Shown piece by piece: positions 1-9,854 of a stretch of DNA of 64,000 bases. Every line of letters begins with the position of its first letter. Within the stretch, counting starts at the first letter, position 1. The notes under the pieces are model-generated. The model saw nothing but the letters and a program-made list of their open reading frames with translations, did not search any database and was not told where the DNA came from. The translations under genes were made by a program, and so were the position numbers. Location of the stretch: contig JAVBXK010000016.1 of the NCBI GenBank assembly GCA_030824555.1, positions 62,001-126,000 of the forward strand. Direction: 5' to 3'. The DNA is from a bacterium. Its GTDB lineage: Bacteria > Pseudomonadota > Gammaproteobacteria > Burkholderiales > Burkholderiaceae_C.

Positions 1-285
1 AAAGATCACGCTGTCGGCACCCAGCTTGTAGATGAGAAGCAGATCACCTTTGGCGTGACACTCACGGTGATCGGACCATTCGCCTTGAAGTTCATGGTCC
101 AGCCACTCCGCTGGCAACGGCCCATCATTGGCAATCAACAGCAGCATTGCATCTTTGAGCCGCTGCATGTCCTGTTTCCCTGAGTGGGTGAGCTTTTCCC
201 AGTCCTTAAAGAATTGCCGCGTGTAATCAGCTTTTCTTGGCAGAGGCGCGCGCTTTGCCTTTGCCGGTTTGTTGGTCAAGACCAT
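1..285 (-). CDS. YafQ-family mRNA interferase toxin (partial, 3' end beyond window)
   Basis: Toxin of a type II toxin-antitoxin pair, expected to be a ribosome-dependent mRNA endonuclease of the RelE/YafQ superfamily. The visible 95 residues contain DYTRQFFKDWEK near the N-terminus and the YafQ-like block LDHELQGEW, then RECHAKGDLLLIYKL. The H of LDHEL, the H of RECH and the D of KGD line up with E. coli YafQ H50, H63 and D67. The last catalytic His, near residue 87 in YafQ, should lie just past the window edge. The in-frame ATG at 285 lies inside the antitoxin gene, giving an unusually long 59-nt overlap. A CTG near 243 would give a shorter protein. The family call is firm; the exact start is inferred. 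Confidence 0.8.
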   Translation of the reverse strand, partial: MVLTNKPAKAKRAPLPRKADYTRQFFKDWEKLTHSGKQDMQRLKDAMLLLIANDGPLPAEWLDHELQGEWSDHRECHAKGDLLLIYKLGADSVIF

Positions 286-541
286 CAAATAGTTCTTTCG
301 CAGATTCGAAGCGCACCGCTGACATGGCGCGGGCTTCCATCATTGCCGCGACGGTTGCGGGCGAGGGTTTCTTTACTTCGAAAGGCAAACCACCCACCTC
401 TACCACCTGACGCAGAAACAACCGGATGGCGGCGCTCAGGTCAAGACCCAAATCGGCGAGCACTTCGGTGGATTGTTTTTTCAGGTCAGGCTCAATCCGT
501 GAACGGACTTCGGCTGACTTCCCATACGTTGCTGCTTGCAT
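227..541 (-). CDS. RelB/DinJ-family antitoxin
   Basis: Antitoxin of 104 aa that would bind and neutralise the downstream YafQ-like toxin and probably autorepress the pair. The N-terminal half reads as a ribbon-helix-helix domain of the RelB/DinJ type: a basic start (SAEVRSRIEPDLKKQ) followed by LGLDLSAAIRLFLRQVV. The segment GGLPFEVKKPSP is a DinJ hallmark. The C-terminal tail is Lys/Ala rich. It is slightly longer than E. coli DinJ (86 aa). The toxin gene follows on the same strand and begins inside this gene. The region upstream (542 onward) is AT-rich and presumably holds the promoter and operator. Confidence 0.88.
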   Translation of the reverse strand: MQAATYGKSAEVRSRIEPDLKKQSTEVLADLGLDLSAAIRLFLRQVVEVGGLPFEVKKPSPATVAAMMEARAMSAVRFESAKELFDGLDQQTGKGKARASAKKS

Positions 542-943
542 AGTGTGTTCAGGAAATTAGTAAATTTGACTTGTATTAACAGTGTTCAGTGTGTTGTGTT
601 GCTTGGTGTTTACGCAGTTCGTAGCCACAATGTAGCTACAAAGCGTAGTAGAAGTCAACTCATCAGCACCAGCTTAGGTCAGGTCAGGACCTCACTCATC
701 CCCATGCGTGCGGCGAACTTCCCGCTACCACCCACCCCAATCACCAACCGGTGCCTAGCCAGCGTGCCACCCACATAAAACCACTGTCAGCGACAGCCCA
801 TTGCCAGAATGGGGCAGGAACACGATGAGCAGTTTCGATAAAAATGTGCTGATTACGCATTCACATAAAGCGAAAGCAGCTACATATTTTGAATACCTCT
901 GCGTGCTTGTGAATTTGAAAAGCGTGTGAAACGCCCAAGCCGT
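542..943. other. Intergenic region, about 400 bp, no gene assigned
   Basis: This gap lies between the antitoxin start and the 3' end of the FecR-TPR-barrel gene. It is AT-richer than most of the window. The part next to 541 must carry the toxin-antitoxin promoter, but I could not define -35/-10 boxes. The segment at about 625-650 has the short palindrome GTAGCTAC, a possible operator. The part at 837-893 matches the dispersed palindromic repeat listed separately. A short minus-strand stretch around 680-780 could be a remnant of a lost gene, but I cannot identify it. Confidence 0.5.
837..893 (-). repeat. Dispersed ~60-bp AT-rich palindromic element, copy 1
   Basis: Read on the minus strand this segment has the order TAGCTGCTT, CGCTTTATG, a short spacer, GCG, then a run of T. 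That is the same order of blocks as the copy at 43431-43493. The alignment is imperfect and by eye. Confidence 0.5.
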
Positions 944-3900
944 TCAAAACCGCCAGATGCCACGCACGCCGTAGGTGGGCGACACGTCTTTGCGCAACTG
1001 TCCGGTGGTGAACACTTCAAACAGGCGCCGTTTGGTCTCATCCTGCCAAGCTGCGCTGAGGGACCAGTCCCAATCGGCCTGCAGCACCTGGTTGCCCAGC
1101 AGGTTGGCCGTGCGCTCGCTGCGCCCCGTCAGGGCGGTGCGGATCACCCAGCGGTTGGGCGCAAACCAGCTCAATCCCAGGCGGACCATGTGTTCGGGGT
1201 AGTCGGGCAGCGGTACGTTGGGCAACAAGAGATTCTGGGTGCGGTGGTGCAGGTAGGCAGCGCTCCAGCCCCATTGCGTCCCTGAAACGCCTTCGAGCAC
1301 CATGCCTGCTGCATGCACCACGCCCGAGGGGATGCCGCCCGCAGTGCCTGCCAGCGATTCGATCGACTCGGCCCCCAACACGCCTTGCTGGCGCAAGCGG
1401 CGGAATTGGGAGATGTCGGCTGTCTCGTTGAGCAGGCTGCCGTTTTCAGACGTCAGGTTCCTCAACCGCCGGTGGTCGACGAATGCCTTGGCAAACACGT
1501 CGCCGCCCAACTCCCATTCGCCTTGCAGCCGCCAGCGCTTGAGGCGCCCGCCGCCTTCCAGGCCGGGCACATCCAGCGAAATGCCCGCTGTGTCCTGCTG
1601 TGCCAGGCTGGCAGCCCCTGCCGAGCGGGTCACGTCCTGGTAGACCAAACGGTAGGTGCTGCCAGCGGTGGGTGACCAGGCCAGGCCCAGGTTGGGCGTG
1701 AGCACACGCTGGTCCATCGAGTTGGTGGGCAGGTTTTGTGTGTTGACCGACCCAGTGGCCAGACGCGTGGTGCGGACCGACTCGTTGCGCGCAAACTGAA
1801 AGTCCGAATAGTTCACATCCAGCTGGAGCAGCCACTGCTCGTATTTGCGCTTCCATGAGGCCGACACCTGGTGACTGACCGCTTCCACATCCATCACCTC
1901 CGCCAGAGACGACACCCTGCCCGAGCTGGTGGTGACCCTGTTTTGCCTGAGCTCCCCTCGCTCGGCCACCACACTCCACTCGCCGCTGTCACGCAATGCG
2001 GTGAAGCGCAAGCCCCATTCAGGTTGCACCCGGGATGACGAGCGCGCCCGAACCTGGGAGCTGCTGACCACCTCGGAGCGGCCCTCTCCTTGGCCTGCCA
2101 TGAACCACCAGGCGGTTCTGGGGTCCACCTGCCACTGTGCCCCCAGTTGGGTACGCCGTTCTTCACCCAGGATCCGGTCATTGGCGGTGAGTGCGTTCAA
2201 ATTGAAGAGTTCAGGCCGGAACTCATCCCGGTACAGAAACAGCCCCAGGTTGGCCATGGGTTTCACGCCCAATGCGGTGATGAAGCTGGGGGCCTGGCCA
2301 TTCAGAGGCAGTTGCCCTGACAGCACCCGTGGGGCGGTGTATTGCACAAACCCCGCCATGGGAACGGGGCTGACCCGGTAGCCATTGGCAACGATGCCGG
2401 GCTCGGACTGTCGGGTCTGCGCATTGCGCGTGTAGCCCATCTCGATGGCGGCGTACCCGCCGGGTGAATTCATCAGCGTGCTGAGCTGGGGCGATGCCCC
2501 GAACATCGTGGGGTCGGTCAGGTAGCCCTGCAGCAAGGCGGAATTTTTAACGAATGAATCGTTGGTCCGGTCCGCCGTGAACAGGTAGCTGCCGGCAAAG
2601 AAGGGGTGCTGGCTCTGCTGCGCCAGGCGTTGCGCCCAGGCCTCCAGGCCCAACATGGCGTACGAGGTGCCCAGGTTGGCACTGCCCTGGCGGTCGGTGG
2701 CAATGGGCCCCAGCGATTTCAGATACGGGAACCGCGCCACGGCTTCCCGCGACGCATGGAGCGCCGCCACGGGGTCGAGGTTGTCGCGGTGGATCTGCGC
2801 CTCGTAAAAATAGGGCAAGGGGTCGTTGGGGTCGGCTTTTTTGGCCCTGTCCAGTGCGCCCAGTGCGGCGTCGGGGCGGCCCAGCTGGTACCAGGCAATG
2901 GCGGTGTAGATCTGCGCCTTGGCATACCGCGGCTCCAACAGGCCGGCTTTGAGCAACGCCTCCAGAGCGGCCTCAGGCTGACCTTGGGTCAGGGACAAAA
3001 TGCCTCGGCTGGTCCAGGCCACATAGTCATCTGGAGCCAGTTCCAACGAATGATCGATGGACGCTTGGGCCTCGACCAGCCGGTTGGCCCGGGTCTCCAG
3101 TGCGCCCAGATCGGCCAAGGCCACCGGGTGATCGGGGGCCAGGGTCAGGGCCTGCTGCAAGGCCGCGCGAGCGGGAGAAAAATCTTCCTGTTCAGCCAGT
3201 GTGGTGCCCAAACCATGCCAGGCACGGGCATCGGCGGGCTGTTGTTGGGTGGCGAGCGTGAACCCCGCCACGGCAGCCGCACCTTGTCCATCCAGGCGGG
3301 CCAACTCAGCCGCTACCAACGCCAACTCGGTGGATGAGGGCATGCGCTGGCGAGCCTCTTCCACCCGCTGTCTTGCACCTTGCAAATCACCACGGAACAG
3401 CGCGGCTCGCACTGAATAGGCTGCAAACCGGTCGTCTGACGGAAAACGGGTCTGGCCCTGTGCCAGCCGTTTGTCCACCAACGCGAGGTCGCCTGCCAGC
3501 AAGGCAAAGTCTGCCGCCAGGAGCCAGGTGCCCGCTGGAGCGGGGCGGGGGCTTGAGGGCGGTGCGTCCACCAGCGCCTCTGTGGCTTGCCGAGCCTGGT
3601 CAACGCGGCCAGCGGCCAGGGCCTCTTGCAGGGGTTTGGCGTGAACCGATTGGGCCAGATCAGGGTATTTTTGAACGTCCAGCCGCACGGCATTGACCCA
3701 TTGCACTCGGTCCTGTGCCTGGCTGAGCACCGACTTGGACGGGGCCATGCCCAAGCGGACGATGGCTTGCTCGTTGGGACCGAGCAGCACTTGTCCGTGA
3801 TCGTTGTCCACCGACACCTCGCCACTGAGCACCACCACCTGGGTTTCACCTTGGTCGTTGACGGTGACTTCCCAATCGGTGCCGCGTATTCCCAGGGTCG

Positions 3901-4330
3901 CTGTCGGGGTGCGCACCGCCAGCTTCGGCTGTCTGGACACCAGGCTGGTCGTGGCACGCAGTACGCCGATTGTGAATTGTTTGGCCTGCGCCCACATGCG
4001 CCCACTGGCCAGTTCCAGCTGCGTACCGCCTTGCGCATCGCCAGCTTGGGTCAGTTTGAACAAACTGCCCTGACTCAGGCGCACCTGGGTTTTGTCGCGA
4101 ACCAGGATCGCGGTCTGGCTCGCCTCCCCGGTCCGGACTGACGCACCCAACCGCAAGGGCTGCCTGGGCTGAGCGTTGCGCCACACGTCAGACGACAGCT
4201 CTTTCACCTCCACTTGGCCCTGCACCATCACGATCTCGCCATCGTTGGCGGCTGCGGCCTGCGCCATGGCAGCCAAGGCGATCACTGCGCACAGGTGGGT
4301 GGCGCGCCTGGGGAAGTTGAAGTGGTTCAT
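944..4330 (-). CDS. FecR domain-TPR-outer-membrane beta-barrel protein
   Basis: Large exported protein of about 1128 aa, specific function unknown. A signal peptide (about residues 1-28, ending AQAAAA) precedes a FecR-type periplasmic domain (about 30-200) carrying the hallmark TPTATLGIRGTDW. A TPR-rich middle follows (about 210-560; helices with alternating A/L/G/Y such as AWHGLGTTLAEQ and YVAWTSRGILSLTQGQ). The C-terminal half is rich in aromatic alternating strands and ends in WRF, typical of an outer-membrane beta-barrel recognised by BAM. No sigma factor or TonB receptor gene is next to it, so a FecIRA-type role is unlikely. The ATG at 4330 is preferred over an in-frame ATG at 4363 because GGATGGAAGA precedes it and the signal peptide begins there. 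Confidence 0.8.
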   Translation of the reverse strand: MNHFNFPRRATHLCAVIALAAMAQAAAANDGEIVMVQGQVEVKELSSDVWRNAQPRQPLRLGASVRTGEASQTAILVRDKTQVRLSQGSLFKLTQAGDAQGGTQLELASGRMWAQAKQFTIGVLRATTSLVSRQPKLAVRTPTATLGIRGTDWEVTVNDQGETQVVVLSGEVSVDNDHGQVLLGPNEQAIVRLGMAPSKSVLSQAQDRVQWVNAVRLDVQKYPDLAQSVHAKPLQEALAAGRVDQARQATEALVDAPPSSPRPAPAGTWLLAADFALLAGDLALVDKRLAQGQTRFPSDDRFAAYSVRAALFRGDLQGARQRVEEARQRMPSSTELALVAAELARLDGQGAAAVAGFTLATQQQPADARAWHGLGTTLAEQEDFSPARAALQQALTLAPDHPVALADLGALETRANRLVEAQASIDHSLELAPDDYVAWTSRGILSLTQGQPEAALEALLKAGLLEPRYAKAQIYTAIAWYQLGRPDAALGALDRAKKADPNDPLPYFYEAQIHRDNLDPVAALHASREAVARFPYLKSLGPIATDRQGSANLGTSYAMLGLEAWAQRLAQQSQHPFFAGSYLFTADRTNDSFVKNSALLQGYLTDPTMFGASPQLSTLMNSPGGYAAIEMGYTRNAQTRQSEPGIVANGYRVSPVPMAGFVQYTAPRVLSGQLPLNGQAPSFITALGVKPMANLGLFLYRDEFRPELFNLNALTANDRILGEERRTQLGAQWQVDPRTAWWFMAGQGEGRSEVVSSSQVRARSSSRVQPEWGLRFTALRDSGEWSVVAERGELRQNRVTTSSGRVSSLAEVMDVEAVSHQVSASWKRKYEQWLLQLDVNYSDFQFARNESVRTTRLATGSVNTQNLPTNSMDQRVLTPNLGLAWSPTAGSTYRLVYQDVTRSAGAASLAQQDTAGISLDVPGLEGGGRLKRWRLQGEWELGGDVFAKAFVDHRRLRNLTSENGSLLNETADISQFRRLRQQGVLGAESIESLAGTAGGIPSGVVHAAGMVLEGVSGTQWGWSAAYLHHRTQNLLLPNVPLPDYPEHMVRLGLSWFAPNRWVIRTALTGRSERTANLLGNQVLQADWDWSLSAAWQDETKRRLFEVFTTGQLRKDVSPTYGVRGIWRF

Positions 4331-4382
4331 GATCTTCCATCCATTTCCATAAAAAAAGTGCATCCAGTGCTTTTCAGTATTG

Positions 4383-4416
4383 TGTTTTTAGCTACATAAA
4401 TACTGTTTTGGTGCAG
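4383..4416 (+). repeat. Possible truncated copy of the dispersed AT-rich palindrome
   Basis: The segment TTTTTAGCTACATAAATACT followed by GTTTTGGTGC resembles the left part of the dispersed element. It sits between the RCC1 gene end and the FecR-TPR gene start. The match is partial. Confidence 0.3.
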
Positions 4417-4434
4417 CGCTGAGTCACCGGCTTT

Positions 4435-7143
4435 TCAGAACTCTGTGGGCACCGTGAAGAATGCTTTGTAACGACCCGCTGCGGCCATCTCCGCAGAACT
4501 GGTGCCATAGCCGATGTAAAGCGTGGCACCGGGCAGCTGGGTCAAATCGGTGTTGGTCAGCACATCCACGATCACAACGCTTTCAGCATCGGCGGTCAAG
4601 TTTTCCAGATAGGCCGAGAGCGGAAAGCTTGCTGGCCCCCAGACAGGTTCGGGCAATTCCACCGGAGATGTCAACTCGAACAAAGCGGCACCGGTGGAAG
4701 CGGGCACAACGGCCACCACAAACATGGCATAGCCCGTACTGCTGTCCTGACGCGCGACGACTTTGGGGGAGGCATGGCTGGCCGCCTGCGAACTGGTGGC
4801 AGCCTGTGCCTGTGCAGGGGCCTGGGGTGACAGGCGCACTTCAAACCCCAGGGAAACGTTGTTCAAGCTGCCTTCCATGTAGCTGCGCAGAAACACCCTG
4901 GATGCTTCTGGCCCCAGCGTGGCATTCGGCACACTGGGGAAGATGTCCAAAAAGCCCGTGCTTTCACCGGCAAGGACCAGGCTCAAGCCTTGGCGAACAT
5001 CGTCGAAAGAGCCGTCGCCCAACTGCCCGAACTGCTGATAGCCCACTGATGCCAGCAACCCATCGCGCCGCAAAAACAGCCCGTGCCCTGTGCCCGCACT
5101 GACGGCCAACCAGTCACCGGGTATTTCCGTGGGTTGGGTGACATTGAAACGCGTTGCGCCCAGCAGCAAGATGTTGTACCGGCGCCTGCTTTCACCGTTG
5201 TAGCCCCACCCGTAGGTCTTGCCGTCCTGCGTTTGCACCACCGTGCTGATCTGCGCTGACAGCAACTTGCGGACATTTGTCATCACCTGAATGGGCGTGG
5301 CGCGGCTGGAGGTGGAGCCGTCGCCTACCTGCCCGTACTCGTTCCATCCCCAGACCCACAGCGTGCCATCGGCTTTGAGCGCCACACTGTGGTGCGCACC
5401 TGCCATCACGTCAGTGAATCCGTCACCCACTTTCACCGGCGTGGCATTGGCCTGGGGCTCAAACCGCTCTTCGAACCTCCCGTTGCCCAACTGCCCGTAG
5501 TGGTTGCGCCCCCAGGCCCACAGGCTGCCGTCGGTCTTGAGTCCCAGGGTGTGGTAAGCACCCGCTGCCAATTTGGCGTAGCCCACACCAATTTGGGTGG
5601 GGGTAACACGTGGGGTGGTATCGCCGAGGCCCAACTGTCCGAAATCGTTGTTGCCCCAGCCCCACAGGCTGCCATCGGACTTCAGTGCAAATGACTGCAA
5701 GTTGGCACTGGACACCGAGGCAAAGCCGCTGCCAATTTTGACGGGATGGGCACGGTCACGCCGCGAGCCGTCACCCAACCGGCCATCGGAGTTGGCGCCC
5801 CAGGCATACAGGTCGCCGCTGCGGGTCACGGCAAAGGCTGCCGCCCCTGCAATGGAGAAGTTGGCGACATCTTGGGAAACCAGCACAGGGGTAGACAGCA
5901 CCGCGTCCCGGCCCAGACCCAATTGACCCTCGCCGTTGTCGCCCCAGGCATATCCAGATCGATCGCTTCCCACCGCCACATTGGCTGTCGTACCTGCAGC
6001 GAACGCCTTCACGGATGCCATCACCGTTCGAGGCGTGGACAAAAATGCCACCGAGCTGTCGTCAATCCCCAACTGACCTGTGGTGTTGTCACCCAGTGCA
6101 ACCAGCGAACCATCTTTCTTCTGGATGAGCAAGTGCCCGTCCCCCGCAGATGCCTGCGCCACGCCCGACATGACCAACGTCGCCAGCACGTCGTATGAGT
6201 CCGAGGCCGTGTACCTGATGCCTTGCTGATACAGGTTATCGTTGGCATCCATCAACCAGCCTGTGAAGGTGCCCGCCCCCATCCGGGCCCAGGTGCCAGC
6301 AATCTGGACGGGTGAGGTGCGTTGGGTGGTGGTGCCATCACCCAACTGACCTTTGGCGTTGGTGCCCCAGGTCCACACACTGCCATCGGCTTTGCGCGCC
6401 ATGGAAAAAAAGCGCCCTGCAGCCACCTGCACAAAACCCTGGCCAATTTGCACTGGGGTGGGGCGGTCGGTGGTGGAACCGTCACCCAGCTGACCGAATC
6501 CGTTTGCACCCCAAGCCCACAGGCTGCCATCACTCAACACGGCAAGGCTGTGATAGCCCCCTGCCGCCATCGAGATCGTCGGCAGCGGCAGGCTCAGCTT
6601 GTAAGCTTGCTTTCGGCTGGCAGCGACATGGCCATCACCCAGTTGACCACTGTCGTTGAGACCCCAACCCCACAGTCCACCATCTGCATCCAGCCCCAAG
6701 GTATGGAAGTGACCCGGCGAAATATCGGCGTATCGGCCCGCCAACCGGACCAGCCCGGTGCGGCGCAAGAAGTTGGTGCCATCGCCCAACTGACCAAAGG
6801 CGTTTGCACCCGTCCCCCAGATCGTTCCGGTGTCGTCTTGCAGGTACTGACGGAAGTGGCCCGACCATGCCCGAACGTAGATGCGGTCTCTTTTGACTTT
6901 GGTGGGCACGTAGCTTTTTGCGGGTCGCCCGAGCAGACCGTCGCTGTTGTCCCCCCAGCCCCACAGTTTGCCGGTTTCGTCCAAACCCATCGAGGTGTTG
7001 GACACAGCGGCCACCTGCGGCGTGACAGGCAACAGGTTGCCAGGGATTGCCTGGGCCTGCACCGGCATCACCCAGCATCCCATCAAGCACCACCACACCA
7101 CGCGCATTCGGTGCATCCATCGCTTCCAGTCTGAAAACCGCAT
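4435..7143 (-). CDS. Secreted RCC1-repeat (beta-propeller) protein
   Basis: Exported protein of 902 aa with an N-terminal signal peptide (basic start, [16 protein letters not shown], cleavage near residue 32). Roughly residues 45-720 consist of about 14 RCC1 repeats of the form [18 protein letters not shown]. RCC1 folds use seven repeats per propeller, so 14 suggests two propellers in tandem (inference). The C-terminal 170 residues are different: an Ala/Gln-rich linker, then a probable beta-sandwich ending [19 protein letters not shown]. The start at 7143 is supported by a perfect AGGAGG seven bases upstream. The FecR-TPR-barrel gene follows 104 bp downstream on the same strand, so the two may be co-expressed. 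Ligand or partner unknown. Confidence 0.85.
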   Translation of the reverse strand: MRFSDWKRWMHRMRVVWWCLMGCWVMPVQAQAIPGNLLPVTPQVAAVSNTSMGLDETGKLWGWGDNSDGLLGRPAKSYVPTKVKRDRIYVRAWSGHFRQYLQDDTGTIWGTGANAFGQLGDGTNFLRRTGLVRLAGRYADISPGHFHTLGLDADGGLWGWGLNDSGQLGDGHVAASRKQAYKLSLPLPTISMAAGGYHSLAVLSDGSLWAWGANGFGQLGDGSTTDRPTPVQIGQGFVQVAAGRFFSMARKADGSVWTWGTNAKGQLGDGTTTQRTSPVQIAGTWARMGAGTFTGWLMDANDNLYQQGIRYTASDSYDVLATLVMSGVAQASAGDGHLLIQKKDGSLVALGDNTTGQLGIDDSSVAFLSTPRTVMASVKAFAAGTTANVAVGSDRSGYAWGDNGEGQLGLGRDAVLSTPVLVSQDVANFSIAGAAAFAVTRSGDLYAWGANSDGRLGDGSRRDRAHPVKIGSGFASVSSANLQSFALKSDGSLWGWGNNDFGQLGLGDTTPRVTPTQIGVGYAKLAAGAYHTLGLKTDGSLWAWGRNHYGQLGNGRFEERFEPQANATPVKVGDGFTDVMAGAHHSVALKADGTLWVWGWNEYGQVGDGSTSSRATPIQVMTNVRKLLSAQISTVVQTQDGKTYGWGYNGESRRRYNILLLGATRFNVTQPTEIPGDWLAVSAGTGHGLFLRRDGLLASVGYQQFGQLGDGSFDDVRQGLSLVLAGESTGFLDIFPSVPNATLGPEASRVFLRSYMEGSLNNVSLGFEVRLSPQAPAQAQAATSSQAASHASPKVVARQDSSTGYAMFVVAVVPASTGAALFELTSPVELPEPVWGPASFPLSAYLENLTADAESVVIVDVLTNTDLTQLPGATLYIGYGTSSAEMAAAGRYKAFFTVPTEF

Positions 7144-7673
7144 ATCTCAGCCTCCTAAGAGAACACGCCGGGCCGCTCCCAAGTTTTCCCCCATCGGAGG
7201 GCCTGGCACAAAGCGACAGGTCTGGGGGCGCGCTCAAAGCTCTGCGCTCTGATTAGCCTTGGGCACTTTGTCAGCCCCTCAAAGGCCAACCGACAATGGG
7301 CCAGCCAGATCATTCCCACGCTGTGGTGTCCGGGTCAAGCTTTTTGTACGGGAGATCGGGTGAAAGCGCCAGAACCGAGTGCAGTCAAGTTTGATCACCC
7401 GTGTGCGCTGCATGGTACCCCTTGTCACTGGCGATCTGTGCTGCCCATGGCACGCATTGGCAGACCGAATTACCAGTCAACGGACGGACATTCACAACTT
7501 GTCCGGATTCCAAGCTGCTGCCGTGGCGCTTGCGAACAGCGTGAATGTGGCAGGGCACACTGAAGTGATGACCGCCTCTCTTCGGAGGCCCTCATTGTCC
7601 AAGGCGCTGCACCCCAATCCACTTGGCAAGAACCCATGCTGGAAGCACTGCGTAAGCCGACTGACTTCAGCCC
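7144..7673. other. 530-bp intergenic region, no gene assigned
   Basis: This gap separates the RCC1 gene from the 3' end of pilQ. Its left part (7159-7235) is a GC-rich repeat also present near 28872. A short hairpin (GCCTC-TCTTCG-GAGGC) lies near 7575 but has no T-tract. Short open frames across 7360-7708 show no recognisable protein. In many betaproteobacteria aroK and aroB follow pilQ; I see no trace of either here. Confidence 0.5.
7159..7235 (+). repeat. GC-rich dispersed intergenic repeat, copy A
   Basis: About 75 bp containing the blocks GCTCCCAAGTTTTC, GGAGGGCCTG, GCGACAGGT and TGGGGGC. The same blocks in the same order occur at 28872-28952. It lies just upstream of the RCC1 gene in the intergenic gap. 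Confidence 0.7.
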
Positions 7674-9854
7674 TTACTTTGTCACACGGCCAATCTCTGC
7701 ATCGGTGATCATCTTGGGGGTAATGAAAACCAACATTTCAGATTTGTTATTTGATTTGGTTTTGGACTTAAATATATTTCCAACAATTGGGATATCTCCA
7801 AATAGTGGAACTTTTGTCTCGCCCTCGGATTCGTTCGATTCAAAAATACCACCAATGACCACCGTACCACCACTTTCGATAAGAACCTGCGTTTGAACAC
7901 GCTTGGTGTTGATAGCGCGCGCACCAAGCAATATTTCACCAGGGCTATCTTTATTTACCTCTACATCTAAAATAATACTGCCTTCAGGCGTGATCTGTGG
8001 CGTCACTTCCAATTTGAGACTGGCTTTTTTGAAGGCAATGGTTGTCCCACCGTTAGGGGCTGTTGTTTGATAGGGAAATTCAACACCTTGCTCAATGACA
8101 GCCTTGACTTGATCAGCCGTTATCAGCCGAGGACTGGAAACAATTTTTCCTCGGCTATCAGCCTCCAAAGCTGATAGCTCCAAATTCAAAAATCTATTCG
8201 CAGAGGGCTTAAATAAAGATATTGCAAACGATGCTGGACTGACGCCACCAAGTCCCGCAGCAGGCAAGTTAAAGAAGTTGGACGAGTTTGTAGTCAATCC
8301 AGCTGAATCATAAGCCCCTGTCGTTGCTGAAATTGCATCGTAATTTCCACCAAATGCCACGCGATTCCCCGCCCCGACCGAGTACCCAGCATCACCACCC
8401 CGAATACTGCGCAAATCTGATCCACCGAGACGAACACCTAATGACTTGCCGAACTTATCATCAGCCTCAACGATCCTTGCTTCAATGAGTACCTGCCGCA
8501 CAGGAATATCCAACTTAGCAATGAGTTCTTGCACCTGTGCCAATCTGCTGGGAATATCCGTGACAAATAACTGATTGGTTCGCGGCTCGGAGACCACACT
8601 TCCACGGCTTGACAAGATGCTCCCATTGCTCGTCTGCCCTGTACCAACAGAAGCAGCAGAGCCGGTATTTTTCAATTGATTGACGATATCATTAGCTTTA
8701 GCATAATTCATTCGGAATGACTGGGTTCGTACAGCCTCTAGGCTTTCAACAGAAACCCTAGACTCCAGATCCGCTTTTTCCTTCGCAATCAATTCATCTT
8801 TGGGCGCAACCCAAATCACTGCACCATTTTTTCGCATTCCCAAATTTTTAGCCTGAAGAATAATGTCCAGAGCCTGATCCCACGGAACATCCTTCAAGCG
8901 AAGTGTCACTGCCCCAGATACTGTGTCTGACGTCACTATATTAAATCCAGTAAAATCCGCAATCACTTGCAACAGTGAACGAACCTCTATATTCTGGAAA
9001 TTCAACGAGAGCTTTTCGCCCGCATATCCAACACCCTGAACGAGCTTGTTAGGATCTATTTTTTGGTCACGTACATCTACAACCAATCGCCCATCGGTCT
9101 GAAATGCACTGTGCTCCCAGTTACCTTTTGGACTGATGGTGATGCGCGCACCTGCAGGCGTTGCATCCGACACAATTGTTTCCACTGGTGTGCCGAAATC
9201 CCTGACATCTAGACGCCGCTTCAAGGCCTCGGGAAGGGCATGTTTGGGTAGATCGATCACCAACGCCTTGCCTTTTATGCTGACATCCACATCAGATTGA
9301 GGAGCGGATAAATCAATTACGATTCGCCCTGCCCCATCAGCTGCACGTCTGAAATCAATATCCTTCACGGCACTGCCGCCAGTGGAGGCAGTTTGTGTAC
9401 TCGTCGCAGATCGTTGATTTCCAATCAAACTATTCCCTACGTCGGCCAATTGCACTTCAAAGGAAGAGCCCGATCGGGTGATCATGAACGGCGCCGTATT
9501 CTGCAAATTCAAAATGACACGCGTGCGTCCATTTGCCTGGATCACCACGGCCGATTTGGCATTACGCAAACCCAATGGAATTGCACTGCGCTCCACCGCT
9601 GATGTGTAACCGACGAAATCAAATGCGATACGCGATGGCGTTTGCGTTGAAAAACTGACAGGATCCACCTCAATCACGTCCTGCGCCTGAATAGTCAAAA
9701 CTTCCAACCCACCCCTGTATTGACCGCTGATGGATTTAATTACATTTTCAGCTCCTGCGGTATTGATGCATAACAAAATCCACGCCAAGCACACCCAACG
9801 AGCAGTTTTCATTTCAACAGATTTAACGCTGCCATATAGAAAATTAATTTTCAT
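7674..9854 (-). CDS. pilQ: Type IV pilus secretin PilQ
   Basis: Outer-membrane secretin through which the type IV pilus is extruded, about 726 aa. The order seen is: signal region ending NTAGAEN (about residue 36), two AMIN domains (about 40-145 and 165-265) that would bind peptidoglycan, a secretin/TonB short N-terminal domain (SLNFQNIEVRSLLQVIADFT), an N1-type domain, and a C-terminal secretin core with the conserved EARIVEAD and VPLFGDIPIVGNIFK blocks. AGGAGG lies seven bases before the ATG at 9854. The overlapping GTG at 9857 and the later ATG at 9812 are alternatives. It is the last gene of pilMNOPQ and visibly AT-richer than the genes outside the operon. Confidence 0.96.
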   Translation of the reverse strand: MKINFLYGSVKSVEMKTARWVCLAWILLCINTAGAENVIKSISGQYRGGLEVLTIQAQDVIEVDPVSFSTQTPSRIAFDFVGYTSAVERSAIPLGLRNAKSAVVIQANGRTRVILNLQNTAPFMITRSGSSFEVQLADVGNSLIGNQRSATSTQTASTGGSAVKDIDFRRAADGAGRIVIDLSAPQSDVDVSIKGKALVIDLPKHALPEALKRRLDVRDFGTPVETIVSDATPAGARITISPKGNWEHSAFQTDGRLVVDVRDQKIDPNKLVQGVGYAGEKLSLNFQNIEVRSLLQVIADFTGFNIVTSDTVSGAVTLRLKDVPWDQALDIILQAKNLGMRKNGAVIWVAPKDELIAKEKADLESRVSVESLEAVRTQSFRMNYAKANDIVNQLKNTGSAASVGTGQTSNGSILSSRGSVVSEPRTNQLFVTDIPSRLAQVQELIAKLDIPVRQVLIEARIVEADDKFGKSLGVRLGGSDLRSIRGGDAGYSVGAGNRVAFGGNYDAISATTGAYDSAGLTTNSSNFFNLPAAGLGGVSPASFAISLFKPSANRFLNLELSALEADSRGKIVSSPRLITADQVKAVIEQGVEFPYQTTAPNGGTTIAFKKASLKLEVTPQITPEGSIILDVEVNKDSPGEILLGARAINTKRVQTQVLIESGGTVVIGGIFESNESEGETKVPLFGDIPIVGNIFKSKTKSNNKSEMLVFITPKMITDAEIGRVTK

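Noticed and set aside
7360-7708. Short open frames downstream of pilQ as a remnant of aroK
   Set aside because: No P-loop or shikimate kinase block was found in any frame.
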